A DNA stretch of 64,000 nt. Origin: Longispora albida DSM 44784. GTDB lineage: Bacteria; Actinomycetota; Actinomycetes; Mycobacteriales; Micromonosporaceae. This document shows positions 27,334 to 35,257 of the stretch, one piece after another. The notes beneath the pieces are model-generated. The model had not been told where the DNA came from. It made no database searches and worked only from the letters and a program-made list of their open reading frames with translations. A program made the translations under genes and the position numbers. Position 1 is the first letter of the stretch. Each line of letters starts with the position of its first letter. The DNA lies in assembly GCF_000379825.1 (NCBI RefSeq), contig NZ_KB903822.1, forward strand, positions 1 to 64,000, given 5' to 3'.

Positions 27334-28416
27334 TTACAGCCTGGCGAGGCTCCGGGGGCTTCCGGCACCGGATTCCACGGCCTGGCCGACCAGTAGTTCG
27401 GCGGGTGTCCCGGGGAGCCGCACCGGGGCCGCGCCACGGTTCCTGATGGTGTGGAAGGCGACCGTGGCCCAGGCGACGACGAGTCCGACGTAGAGGATCA
27501 CCGCGATCCAGCCGAGCACCGTGGCTCCGGTGCGGGCGGCGAGGACGCTCGTTCCCGTGACACACGTGCCGAGCGGGAAGGTGAAGGCCCACCAGCCGAG
27601 GCTGTAAGACGGCCGGGCAGTGCGGGTCACCGCGAGCGCCAGTGCCAGCCAGAGCATCGCGAATCCCCAGGTCGCAAGGCCAAAGACCAGAGCGAAGACC
27701 TCAAGCCCCTTCGCGTACCCTGCGGGCAGCGCGCTCCCGGCCACGTTTCCCAGCAGCCCGGCGGCGGTGATCGACTGGCCGAGCGGCCCGAGGACGATCC
27801 ACATCGCGGGGACGGTCGCGCCGGCCGGCTGGGCGTGGTGCATGAGCCGGGAGTAGACGGCGGAGATCACGAACACGGCGGCGAAGAGACTCAGCCCGAA
27901 CATGGCGTAGCAGGCCAGGAGCATCGTGAGCCGGGGCTGCCCTGCCGGGGCGTGCGGGACGAGCAGCGCGCCGGTCGCCGCCGACACCATCGGGGGCACG
28001 ATCGGCAGCAGCCAGGCCCCGAAAGCGGCGTCGGCCGGGAACTGGTGCCGCGTGATCATGCGGTACGGGACGGCGCAGGCGGTGAACAACCCGAAGCCGG
28101 TACCAGCGAACCACAGCACCCACGCGACTCCCACGTGCCCGGGCAGCGCCCCGCCCAGCAGCAGCGTCCCCGAGCCGACCGTGAGGAACGCCATCGCCAC
28201 GGCCCCGTATGACTGGCTCATGACCGGATCCGCCCAGTACCCGCGCCGCAGCCGGGTCACCAGGACCAGCAGGAGCACGGCGGCCAGCGCCCACATCACG
28301 GTGGCCGCGCCCCGCAGCCCCGGTACCTGGTGGGGCAGGGTCACGGCGGCGTTGGCCACGATGCCGGTACCCATCACTGCCGCGAACCAGTTCGGTGTCA
28401 CCCCGCGCTTTTCCAT
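27334..28416 (-). CDS. TehA/SLAC1-family transporter (TDT family)
   Basis: A 360-residue protein with about ten transmembrane helices. It starts WFAAVMGTGIVANAAVTLP, the usual opening of the tellurite-resistance/dicarboxylate transporter family (TehA, SLAC1, sulfite exporter Ssu1 relatives). Such proteins move small anions such as malate, sulfite, nitrate or chloride; which one is not visible. The ATG at 28416 is preceded by GAGG 8 bases upstream. Divergent from a LysR regulator, which probably controls it. Confidence 0.88.
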   Translation of the reverse strand: MEKRGVTPNWFAAVMGTGIVANAAVTLPHQVPGLRGAATVMWALAAVLLLVLVTRLRRGYWADPVMSQSYGAVAMAFLTVGSGTLLLGGALPGHVGVAWVLWFAGTGFGLFTACAVPYRMITRHQFPADAAFGAWLLPIVPPMVSAATGALLVPHAPAGQPRLTMLLACYAMFGLSLFAAVFVISAVYSRLMHHAQPAGATVPAMWIVLGPLGQSITAAGLLGNVAGSALPAGYAKGLEVFALVFGLATWGFAMLWLALALAVTRTARPSYSLGWWAFTFPLGTCVTGTSVLAARTGATVLGWIAVILYVGLVVAWATVAFHTIRNRGAAPVRLPGTPAELLVGQAVESGAGSPRSLARL

Positions 28417-28487
28417 GCCTTCAGCCTCGCGCGGCCGGGTTTGCGCTGGTAGTGGGCTCGGGGCGATGGCGGGCATAGAATGGGCCT

Positions 28488-29375
28488 ATGCCTCTGTCGC
28501 CGCGCGTCCCCGACCTCGCGGCCCTTGACCTGCTGCTCAGCGTGATCGAGCTGGGCAGCATGGGCCGGGCCGCCGAGGCGCACGGGATCAGCCAGCCGTC
28601 GGCCAGCTCCCGGATCAGGTACCTCGAACGGCTGATCGGCCAGCCGGTCCTGGAGCGCAGCACGCGCGGCTCCCGGCCGACCCCCGCCGGGGCGCTCGTC
28701 GCCGAGTGGGCCCGGGCGGTCGTGGGCGCCGCCCAGCAGCTCGACGAGGGCATCGCGGCGCTCCGGGACGAGACGGGCAGCCACCTGCACGTGGCGGCGA
28801 GCCAGACCATCGCCGAGTACCTGTTCCCCCGCTGGCTCGTCGCCCTGCGTACCCGCGAGCCGGGCGCGACCGTGGCCCTGCGCTCCGGTAACTCCGCCGA
28901 GGTCGCCCAGTCCACGCTGGAGGGCGGGGCCGGCGTCGGGTTCGTGGAGAGCCCGGTGATCCCGCGCGGGCTCCAGGCGCACGCGGTCGGCACCGACACC
29001 CTGACGATCGTCGCCGCCACGCCCACCGGCCCGCTGACCCCGGCCGAGCTGGCCGCCGCGCCGATGATCCTCCGCGAGCCGGGCTCGGGTACCCGGATCG
29101 CCTTCGAGGAAGCCATGCGCGCCGTGCTGCCCGGCTGGCAGCCTGCCCCGGTGCTCGAACTGTCCTCCACGACCGCGATCAAGACGGCAGCCGGGGCCGG
29201 GGCCGGCCTGGCTGTCGTCAGTTCGCTGGCTGTCGCGGCGGAGATCGCCTCCGGCGCGCTGCACGCCGTCACGGTGCCCGGCCTCGACCTCCGCCGCACC
29301 CTGCACGCCGTCTGGCCCAGGTCCAGCCGCCTCACCGGCCTGGCGGCCACCCTGTACGCCATCGCCAGGAGCTGA
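28488..29375 (+). CDS. LysR-family transcriptional regulator
   Basis: A 295-residue protein with an N-terminal winged helix (LDLLLSVIELGSMGRAAEAHG, then ISQPSASSRIRYLERLIG) and a periplasmic-binding-fold effector domain (GVGFVESPVIPRGL, PMILREPGSGTRIAFEEAM). The GSGTR turn resembles CysB/CbbR-like sulfur or carbon regulators. The 71-base gap to the divergent TehA-like transporter is the likely shared operator region; the transported anion may be the inducer. Confidence 0.92.
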   Translation: MPLSPRVPDLAALDLLLSVIELGSMGRAAEAHGISQPSASSRIRYLERLIGQPVLERSTRGSRPTPAGALVAEWARAVVGAAQQLDEGIAALRDETGSHLHVAASQTIAEYLFPRWLVALRTREPGATVALRSGNSAEVAQSTLEGGAGVGFVESPVIPRGLQAHAVGTDTLTIVAATPTGPLTPAELAAAPMILREPGSGTRIAFEEAMRAVLPGWQPAPVLELSSTTAIKTAAGAGAGLAVVSSLAVAAEIASGALHAVTVPGLDLRRTLHAVWPRSSRLTGLAATLYAIARS

Positions 29376-29465
29376 GACAGGGGTCACGGTGACGGCGGGT
29401 ACGGGCCGGTAGCCGGATACGATCACCGCGCTCGCAGCTCGTGGATCAGCCGGGAAAGGCCGCCG

Positions 29466-30434
29466 ATGTCCGTAACCCTGTTCACTCTCGGCGGCACGAT
29501 CTCGATGGCCGGCCAGTCAGAGGCCGGGGGCGTCGTCGCCCGGCTCACCGGGGCCGACCTGACCCGGGCCGTGCCGGGGCTCGACGCCAGCGAGATCGAG
29601 ATCCGGGACACCCAGAAGGTACCGAGCGCCAATCTCACCTTCGCCCAGGTGCTCGACGTGGTCGCCGAGGCCGGCGAGGCGGTCAAGGCCGGTGCCGAGG
29701 GCGTGGTCGTCACGCAGGGCACCGACACCCTGGAGGAGTCCGCGTACCTGGCGGACCTGGTCTGGCCGCACAGCGCCCCGCTGGTGTTCACCGGCGCGAT
29801 GCGCAACCCGACGCTGGCCGGCCCCGACGGGCCGGCGAACCTGCTGGCCGCCATCCGGGTCGCCTCAGCTCCCGCGGCCCGCGACCTGGGCGCGCTCGTC
29901 GCCTTCAACGACGAGGTGCACGCCGCGCGCTGGGTCCGCAAGACGCACGCCACGAGCACCGCGACCTTCGGCTCCCCGGTGACCGGCCCGATCGGCTACT
30001 TCGCCGAGGGCGAGGCCCGGCTGCTGACCCGGCCGCTGCGGCACCTGCCGCTGAGCGCGCCGTCCCCGGAGGCCCTGGCCGCGACCCGCGTGCCGGTACA
30101 CCAGCTCGTGTTCGACGACGAGAGCCCACTCCCGGCCGGGGTCGCTGGCCTCGTGATGTCCGCGTTCGGCGTGGGCCACGTCCCGGCCCGCCTCGTACCG
30201 GAGCTGGCCGGCCTGGCGTCGGCTGTCCCGGTCGTCCTCTGCTCGCGTACCGGTGCCGGGCCGGTGCTCACCAGCACCTACGGCGGGCCGGGGTCCGAGC
30301 AGGACCTGCTGGAGAAGGGCCTGATCAACGCGGGGCTGCTGCACCCGTACAAGGCCCGGATCCTGCTCCGGCTGCTGCTGGCGAACGGCGCTTCCCGGAC
30401 CGCGATCCGGGAAGCGTTCGCACAGCACGGATAG
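29466..30434 (+). CDS. L-asparaginase
   Basis: A 322-residue member of the bacterial asparaginase/glutaminase family. The first catalytic Thr sits in TLFTLGGTISM, the second in VVVTQGTDTLEESAY; FTGAMRNPTLAGPDGPANLLAA is the next conserved block. The lack of a signal peptide suggests a cytoplasmic enzyme that converts asparagine to aspartate and ammonia. The 3' end is 16 bases from the convergent calcium-loop gene. The 90-base gap upstream follows the LysR gene on the same strand. Confidence 0.92.
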   Translation: MSVTLFTLGGTISMAGQSEAGGVVARLTGADLTRAVPGLDASEIEIRDTQKVPSANLTFAQVLDVVAEAGEAVKAGAEGVVVTQGTDTLEESAYLADLVWPHSAPLVFTGAMRNPTLAGPDGPANLLAAIRVASAPAARDLGALVAFNDEVHAARWVRKTHATSTATFGSPVTGPIGYFAEGEARLLTRPLRHLPLSAPSPEALAATRVPVHQLVFDDESPLPAGVAGLVMSAFGVGHVPARLVPELAGLASAVPVVLCSRTGAGPVLTSTYGGPGSEQDLLEKGLINAGLLHPYKARILLRLLLANGASRTAIREAFAQHG

Positions 30435-30450
30435 GGAAACGAACGGAGAA

Positions 30451-30666
30451 TCAGGCGGCAGGCGGGCGACCGGCGTCGCCGTGGATCACCCGGTCGGGCG
30501 TGCCGTCCTGGTCCGCGTCGATGATCGTGAGGTCGACGGCCCCGTCGTAGTCGCGGTCGAACTGGTAGAGGTCGGCCTTCCCGTCGCCGTCCGTGTCGGA
30601 CACCCACACGTCGGGGCGTCCGTCTTTGTTGGTGTCCCCGGTCATCAGGTCGATGCGTTCCGTCAT
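30451..30666 (-). CDS. Small protein made of four calcium-binding loops
   Basis: A 71-residue protein almost entirely built from four DxDxDG loops at ~13-residue spacing: DTNKDGRPDVW, DTDGDGKADLY, DRDYDGAVDLT and DADQDGTPDRV. The short spacing resembles thrombospondin type-3 or dockerin-like loops rather than full EF-hands. No signal peptide or membrane segment, so a cytosolic calcium buffer or sensor is likely. The ATG at 30666 has only a weak ribosome site (GGAC). Confidence 0.75.
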   Translation of the reverse strand: MTERIDLMTGDTNKDGRPDVWVSDTDGDGKADLYQFDRDYDGAVDLTIIDADQDGTPDRVIHGDAGRPPAA

Positions 30667-30756
30667 GCCGTCCAGGGTGCCACCGCGATGGCTCGCGGTG
30701 GGGGCAACACTCCGCCGGTGGTGACTATGAGTAGCCGGAGATACATGGACAGTAGT

Positions 30757-30784
30757 GGAAATTTTTTGGCGCACTGGGCGTAAT
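30757..30784 (+). promoter_or_regulatory. Candidate ECF-type promoter before the sigma-SCP gene
   Basis: GGAAAT at 30757-30762, a 16-base spacer, then CGTAAT at 30779-30784, matching the general ECF pattern GGAAC-N16/17-CGT. Predicted transcription start is ~50 bases upstream of the ATG at 30841. Because the gene encodes an ECF sigma factor, this would be an autoregulated promoter; the match is by eye only. Confidence 0.4.
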
Positions 30785-30840
30785 CCGCGGGCCGCCACGA
30801 CGACGTAGGGTCAACGACCGTACGAGCTGGAGGTAGCAGG

Positions 30841-32307
30841 ATGCAGACCGATGCGTCGCTGGCCACCGCCGCGACCTTCGGGGACCGTGGCGCATTCGGA
30901 GAGATCTACGACCGTTACTCTCCGGGGTTGCTTGGCTTCGTCACGCGCCTGACCGGTGATCGCCACCTCGCCGAGGACATCGTCCAGGACTGTTTCCTGA
31001 CCGCGTGGAAGGACCTCGCAGAGCTGCGTGATCCCGCCTCGGTCCGGTCCTGGCTGTTCGGCATCGCGTACCGCAAGGCGATGGACACCTACCGCCGGCC
31101 GGGTGCCGTGCTGCTGGCCGATCTCCCCGAGGTCGCCGACGAGACCCCCGGCGCCAACCCTGGCGCGTCCGCCGAGCAGCGCGAGGCCGCGAGCCTGGTC
31201 TGGACGGCGGCCCACGGCCTCGAACCACGCCAGCGCGCCGTCCTCGAGATGTCCGTCCGGTGGGAGCTGAACAGCGCCGAGATCGCCGAGGTGCTCGGAG
31301 TGGGCCGGGCGCACGCCTCCGTCCTCGTGCACCGCAGCCGCTCGGCACTGGGCAACGCTGTCCGGGTGCTGCTGGTCGCCCGGCAGCGCGGCAAGTGCGC
31401 CGGCCTGGACGAGCTGGTCGGCCCGGTCAAGCCGGCCCTCACCGCCCGCCAGCGGTCCAGTGTGGACCACCACATCCGGCGCTGCCCGTCCTGCCGCAGG
31501 CTCGGGGCCAGCGTGAGCCTGATGTCCGTTCTCGGCGCGCTGTACGCCGCCGCAGACAAGTCCCTGCCGCCGCTCCAGCCGACCGGCGTCGTGCTGCCGG
31601 ACACGCCAGCGCTCCGCCACGCCAAACCCGCGGCGAAGAAGGGCCTGGTCGCCGCAGCTGCCGCCCTCACGGTGCTGCTGGCTGCCGGTGGCGCCGGCTG
31701 GTACCTGCTGAAGCCCGCGCCCCAGCCTGCCGAGCCCGGCCTAGCCGCCCCGCCCCCGGCCGCGGCGGTGAACCCGGCTCCCGCTCCGGTACCGGAGTCA
31801 GCCTCCCAGCCGCCAGCCCCGCCCAGCGCGCAGCCCACCCCGGACACCGCGATCTCCAACGCCCCGCCGAAGCCCACCCCGACCCCGTCGAAGACAACCA
31901 CCTCCGCAGCTCCCGTACCCACGGCGGGCACCCCGGAGATGCAGGTCCTCGCCATCACCAACCAGCGCCGGGCCGAGGCGGGCTGCGGTCCGCTGCACTG
32001 GGACGACAAGCTGGCCAAGGCCGCAGCCGGCCACAGCACCGACATGGCCAACCGCGGCTACTTCGACCACAACACCCCCGAAGGCGTGACACCCTGGGAC
32101 CGCGCGAAGGCCGCCGGCTACATGGAACCAGCAGCCGAGAACATCGCGGCGGGCAACGCGAGCGCCGAAGCGACGATGAAGCAGTGGATGAACTCCCCCG
32201 GCCACAAAGCCAACATCCTCAACTGCTCCTTCAAAGCCCTCGGCGTCGGCCGCGCAACAGGCGGCCCCTACCGCTACTACTGGACCCAGGTCTTCGGCTA
32301 CAAGTAA
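30841..32307 (+). CDS. ECF sigma factor fused to zinc anti-sigma-like motif, TM helix and SCP/CAP domain
   Basis: A 488-residue protein in five parts. Sigma region 2 at ~15-85 (EIYDRYSPGLLGFV, DIVQDCFLTAWKDLAEL); sigma region 4 at ~118-172 (LEPRQRAVLEMS, IAEVLGVGRAHASVLVHRSR). A Cys186...His211-x3-Cys215-x2-Cys218 arrangement as in zinc-binding anti-sigma domains. One transmembrane helix at ~268-290. A Pro/Ala/Thr linker to ~360, then an SCP/CAP domain with the cavity residues in GHSTDMANRGYFDH, AENIA and SPGHKANIL. Topology puts sigma inside and CAP outside. GGAGG lies 7 bases before the ATG. The design suggests envelope sensing with release or unmasking of sigma. Confidence 0.88.
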   Translation: MQTDASLATAATFGDRGAFGEIYDRYSPGLLGFVTRLTGDRHLAEDIVQDCFLTAWKDLAELRDPASVRSWLFGIAYRKAMDTYRRPGAVLLADLPEVADETPGANPGASAEQREAASLVWTAAHGLEPRQRAVLEMSVRWELNSAEIAEVLGVGRAHASVLVHRSRSALGNAVRVLLVARQRGKCAGLDELVGPVKPALTARQRSSVDHHIRRCPSCRRLGASVSLMSVLGALYAAADKSLPPLQPTGVVLPDTPALRHAKPAAKKGLVAAAAALTVLLAAGGAGWYLLKPAPQPAEPGLAAPPPAAAVNPAPAPVPESASQPPAPPSAQPTPDTAISNAPPKPTPTPSKTTTSAAPVPTAGTPEMQVLAITNQRRAEAGCGPLHWDDKLAKAAAGHSTDMANRGYFDHNTPEGVTPWDRAKAAGYMEPAAENIAAGNASAEATMKQWMNSPGHKANILNCSFKALGVGRATGGPYRYYWTQVFGYK

Positions 32308-32655
32308 CCAGAATGGGCTCTGACGGCGAGGTGCAGGACCTAGCCTTGGAGGATCGGCGGCGCGCTGGACTGGGTAGGCCCTACCTGCCGCTCTCACTGC
32401 CCAGGGGTCGTCCCGCACGCTAGCGCCGCCCGACGCTCCCAGCCGGTGACGTGACCACATAGCTCAGCCCCCGTGGCGACCTGGACGACAGGCGGCCCCG
32501 GGGGCTTCTTGGTGCGCGCCGGTGGGGTGCTGGTCGCCGGAGGTCTGATCGTCTTGGTACCTAGGGGCAGATGGGGACGTCTTGCGGCGGTTGAGGACGT
32601 CCCTGGTTGGGCTGCCGTTGGTGCGTGCGGCTTTGATGAGCCATAGCCTCCAGTC
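32308..32655. other. 348-base intergenic region with hairpin and operator
   Basis: Holds an 8-bp inverted repeat AGCCCCCG (32466-32473) / CGGGGGCT (32499-32506) followed by TCTT, a possible weak terminator, and the two-box operator described separately at 32574-32602. A 36-codon open frame from an ATG at 32313 has no family features and is not called a gene. From here to ~36.0 kb the DNA is less GC-rich than its surroundings. Confidence 0.5.
32574..32602 (+). promoter_or_regulatory. Two-box operator upstream of the HD-domain gene
   Basis: GGGACGTC-N10-TGAGGACGTCC. The two palindromic GACGTC cores (32576-32581 and 32596-32601) are 20 bp apart, about two helical turns. The same arrangement, with identical spacing, occurs in front of the XRE gene at 34467-34495 in the opposite orientation. 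Likely bound by the XRE/DUF5919 regulator. Lies 54 bases before the HD gene start. Confidence 0.6.
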
Positions 32656-33243
32656 GTGAGCGATTTCATCACTGAAGCCCGCGAGCTAGCTGAGACACAG
32701 CTAGCAGCGGCGTTGCCTCGGCGCTGGACCCATGTCCAGGCGGTAGCCGCGAAGGCTGCATGGGTCTCCACCTCGCTGCCTGCCGAAGACGGCGCTGTCC
32801 TCATCGCGGCTGCGTGGCTTCACGACATTGGCTATGGACCGAACATCGCCCAAACCGGGTTTCATCCTCTTGATGGCGGACGATGGTTGCGACAGCGATC
32901 GGTGGACGATCGTGTAGTCCGGCTCGTCGCTCATCACTCGTGCGCCTGGTGTGAAGCTGAGGAGCGAGGCCTCGGTGTAGAGCTGGCTTCTGAGTTTGAC
33001 CGTGAGCAGTCTGAGACAGCGGATGCGCTCTGGTACTGCGACATGACCACTGGACCAGACGGACAGGATGTCGGCGTCAAGGCGCGCTTGACAGAGATCC
33101 GCTCACGGTACGGCCCTGACCATGTGGTGACCCGGTTCATCAACCGGGCCGAGCCTGAGCTCGTGGGGGCCGTCCGTCGTGTCGAGGCGCGGCTAACCGA
33201 TGTAGGGCTTGGCTCGCTTCTCGTACCCGTGGTCGATGCGTAG
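32656..33243 (+). CDS. HD-domain phosphohydrolase-like protein
   Basis: A 195-residue protein of the HD superfamily. The metal ligands are His in RRWTHVQAV, the HD pair in AAAWLHDIGYG, and His in VRLVAHHSCAW with a later Asp. HD proteins hydrolyse phosphomonoesters or nucleotides; the substrate is unknown. The GTG start follows CCTCCAGTC without a good ribosome site. Its last 51 bases overlap the convergent NUDIX gene. Shares an operator with the XRE gene, so HD, NUDIX and XRE look like one regulon. Confidence 0.82.
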   Translation: MSDFITEARELAETQLAAALPRRWTHVQAVAAKAAWVSTSLPAEDGAVLIAAAWLHDIGYGPNIAQTGFHPLDGGRWLRQRSVDDRVVRLVAHHSCAWCEAEERGLGVELASEFDREQSETADALWYCDMTTGPDGQDVGVKARLTEIRSRYGPDHVVTRFINRAEPELVGAVRRVEARLTDVGLGSLLVPVVDA

Positions 33244-33663
33244 CCGCATGGACGGGTGGATGTCGAGCTGATCCAGGTCGCCCTGCGCCACCCACCGGAC
33301 CTCGGTGGACTCACTGCTAGGCGTCAGCTCACCCCCGATGGGCTGGGCTCTGAACAGGATCGAGAACTGCTGGCGTACCTCGCCGTCGCTGTACTCGACC
33401 AGGTGGTTCGGGTTCGTGTAGACGCCGATGATGTCGGTGACCTCGACGTCGATTCCCGACTCTTCCTTGGTCTCACGTACTGCCGTGTGGGAGATGTACT
33501 CGCCGAAGTCCTGGGCTCCGCCTGGTACGGCCCATAGTCCGTTGTCGCTGCGACGGATCAGCAGGACGCGACCTTGGTCGTCCTCGACGAACACCGTCAC
33601 CGCCGACACGATGCTGTTCGGCCGCGGCGCGTCTGGGTTGTTGAAGTGCTCTATCCGTGCCAC
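33193..33663 (-). CDS. NUDIX hydrolase
   Basis: A 156-residue protein with a complete Nudix box: Gly-x5-Glu-x7-ArgGlu-x2-GluGlu-x-Gly, read in GAQDFGEYISHTAVRETKEE plus SGID. The preceding VTVFVEDDQGRVLLIRRSDNGLWAVPGG is typical. The family cleaves nucleoside diphosphates linked to another moiety. It starts inside the end of the XRE gene (13-base overlap), so the two are co-expressed, and it overlaps the HD gene at the other end. Confidence 0.92.
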   Translation of the reverse strand: MARIEHFNNPDAPRPNSIVSAVTVFVEDDQGRVLLIRRSDNGLWAVPGGAQDFGEYISHTAVRETKEESGIDVEVTDIIGVYTNPNHLVEYSDGEVRQQFSILFRAQPIGGELTPSSESTEVRWVAQGDLDQLDIHPSMRLRIDHGYEKRAKPYIG

Positions 33664-34430
33664 ACGGTAACTGTGTCACGTTCCTCGTCCATCCACACGC
33701 TTGCCGACCGGGATCGCACTCGATCGAAGCTCTGCGAGTAGGTGTCGAACAGGGTTCCGCCCGAGAGCTGGCGTAGGTGCATTACTGGGGCGTGGGCGGC
33801 CGGGAACCCGAAGGCGTGAGTGTTCACGAGCATCTGATCGTCGTACCAGTAGATCGAGTTGTACAGCGTCGTGTCGTGGAACATGACCTTGATGTTCGGG
33901 ACCCCGCGTAGCTGCTGGTAGAACGACAGCACGTTTCGCACCTTGGCTGCCATCGCGTCACCGATCCCCTCATCAGCTCCGCGAAGGGCGACGGCGGGGC
34001 TGTCCGGGTATCCAAGAAGAATCACGACCTCTGCGCCAGCCTCAGCCTTTCGCCTCAACGTCTCGATCATGGCGGGGTCCTGCTCCGGCAGGAACAACCC
34101 GGCATACGCGAGGACGCCAATGAATCGTTCCGCCCTATCCAGCAGGTCGAGCCACAGCGCCGGAGGCACTGACGTGCGGCGGGGGTACATCGTCACTACC
34201 TCGGACTGGGACGCCAGCGTCTTCCGGTCTTCCGACAGAGCGTCGGGCCAGAGGTAGTTCTCTGACGCACCCAGGAGGGCAGCGATGCGTGCACGGTGCC
34301 GCTGGTACGGCGTGCGGCCCTTGGTGATCCAGCGCTCGACAGTCTTGGCGTCTACTTGGAGATCGCCGGCAATCATCGCCGGGGTCTTGCCTGACTTCAT
34401 GATCGCGTCGCGCAGTCGCTCGTTCGCCAT
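33651..34430 (-). CDS. XRE-family regulator with phospholipase-D-like (DUF5919) domain
   Basis: A 259-residue protein. Residues ~1-60 form a helix-turn-helix (IAGDLQVDAKTVERWITKGRTPY). The remainder resembles the actinobacterial DUF5919 sensor (PPALWLDLLDRAERFIGVLA, AGLFLPEQDP, VVILLGYPDSPAV, MFHDTTLYNSIYWYDDQM), which has a PLD-like look but lacks a clear HKD pair. Promoter: TTGAGG-N17-CATATT overlapping the operator at 34467-34495, so autorepression is likely. Operon with the NUDIX gene. Confidence 0.85.
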   Translation of the reverse strand: MANERLRDAIMKSGKTPAMIAGDLQVDAKTVERWITKGRTPYQRHRARIAALLGASENYLWPDALSEDRKTLASQSEVVTMYPRRTSVPPALWLDLLDRAERFIGVLAYAGLFLPEQDPAMIETLRRKAEAGAEVVILLGYPDSPAVALRGADEGIGDAMAAKVRNVLSFYQQLRGVPNIKVMFHDTTLYNSIYWYDDQMLVNTHAFGFPAAHAPVMHLRQLSGGTLFDTYSQSFDRVRSRSASVWMDEERDTVTVWHG

Positions 34431-34449
34431 CGGTCACCACCTGGGGACG

Positions 34450-34478
34450 AATATGGACTTCTCGCCGGACGTCCTCAA
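34450..34478 (-). promoter_or_regulatory. Sigma70-type promoter of the XRE-NUDIX operon
   Basis: On the minus strand, TTGAGG (34478-34473), a 17-base spacer and CATATT (34455-34450). The -35 box lies inside the proximal operator box, so bound regulator would block polymerase. The leader would be ~13-15 bases, with AGGTGG before the ATG at 34430. Confidence 0.5.
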
Positions 34479-34495
34479 GGTACTGCGGACGTCCC
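34467..34495 (-). promoter_or_regulatory. Two-box operator upstream of the XRE gene
   Basis: Reverse strand reads GGGACGTC-N10-TGAGGACGTCC with GACGTC cores at 34488-34493 and 34468-34473, 20 bp apart. Matches the HD-gene operator at 32574-32602 in sequence outside the spacer and in spacing. Predicted autoregulatory site. Confidence 0.6.
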
Positions 34496-34596
34496 TAGAG
34501 GTCCACAGTGGCGGTCTACGTGTCCTGCCGAATCCGATGTCATTGATTTGCCCCTGACACAGCACGAGGAAACCGGCGACCCGGAGGCATCGGATC

Positions 34597-34683
34597 ATGA
34601 AGCTGCACTCAGACACGTCGAACGTCGTTCTCTCAGTCGATGCCTTCGCGCAGCTGATCCTAGAGGAGCCAGCAACCTCATGA
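34597..34683 (+). CDS. Possible 28-residue peptide, perhaps a gene remnant
   Basis: ATG with GGAGG 9 bases upstream, reading MKLHSDTSNVVLSVDAF and ending TGA. The opening resembles the start of small actinobacterial plasmid/integrative-element proteins that begin M-K-x-x-x-D-T-S, but the frame stops early, so this may be a truncated remnant. The stop overlaps the next small frame by ATGA. Low confidence. Confidence 0.3.
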   Translation: MKLHSDTSNVVLSVDAFAQLILEEPATS

Positions 34684-34850
34684 TCGGCCTGTCGATCAAG
34701 GTCATCTGCTCCACAGTAAACGGTTGCCGTGACGAACTGGGGCAGTTGAAAACCCGCATTCAGTGGCACGAGGTGAAGGGCCATCCCCACCAGCCGTGCG
34801 CGGTTTACATCGGCCTGTACCACCGCTTGCAGGAGTCTCAGCCGCTGTAG
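34680..34850 (+). CDS. Possible 56-residue hypothetical protein
   Basis: Open frame whose ATG overlaps the preceding stop (ATGA), the coupling style seen throughout this window. It has two Cys (VICSTVNGC) and one more Cys near HQPCAVYIG, and no recognised domain. The only support is the overlap and a full-length frame; coding potential is weak. Confidence 0.25.
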   Translation: MIGLSIKVICSTVNGCRDELGQLKTRIQWHEVKGHPHQPCAVYIGLYHRLQESQPL

Positions 34851-34984
34851 CCCTCGCGTTTACGTCGCTCGCTTTGTGTTGTATCGGGGCTGGGCTCATC
34901 GTCCTGTAGTCACGAACCGTCAGGGAACCACGCTGCGATCAACAACCACCACCCAAATGCCTTCGACTCACAGGAGGTAGCCAC

Positions 34985-35257
34985 ATGGCCGATATTGGGA
35001 CCGCGCTACGCCAGATCAGTAACATGGCCGAGAACGTGGACGGCTTCACTTCGACGGCGAAACTCGCGCACAACATCCTGACCGAGGTTGCAGGCTCGCT
35101 GAGCAATCTCGGTGTCTCCGACCGGGCCAGCATGGCGTACATGGCTGCGGAGAAGATCAACGCGGCGATCAGTGCCGCCGCCAGCGTCAAGGAGCAGTTG
35201 GAAGAGTCATTGTCCTTGGCGAAGGCCGCCGCCGGCGAGGGCGGCGGCATTTTCTGA
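34985..35257 (+). CDS. DUF6244-like helical protein, N-terminal part of an interrupted toxin
   Basis: A 90-residue, Ala/Ser/Glu-rich, two-helix protein (MADIGTALRQISNMAENVDG ... VKEQLEESLSLAKAAAGEGG), similar in style to DUF6244 and to WXG100/LXG-type trafficking hairpins that head secreted toxins. AGGAGG lies 7 bases before the ATG. It ends at a TGA (35255-35257), after which the same frame stays open for 155 codons: a Pro-rich linker and a deaminase domain. So this is either a stand-alone short product or the front of a broken or readthrough toxin. Confidence 0.65.
   Translation: MADIGTALRQISNMAENVDGFTSTAKLAHNILTEVAGSLSNLGVSDRASMAYMAAEKINAAISAAASVKEQLEESLSLAKAAAGEGGGIF

Larger units (their letters stand above)
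34431..34984. other. 554-base intergenic region
   Basis: Contains the XRE promoter and operator at its left end, two overlapping small open frames listed separately (34597-34850), and the ribosome site AGGAGG of the DUF6244-like gene at the right end. Codon-position GC bias is weak here, and I see no other gene, tRNA or repeat. It may be a scar from loss of a mobile or plasmid-related gene. Confidence 0.4.

Noticed and set aside
32313-32423. 36-codon frame after the sigma-SCP gene
   Set aside because: No ribosome site, no conserved feature, lies between a gene end and a hairpin.
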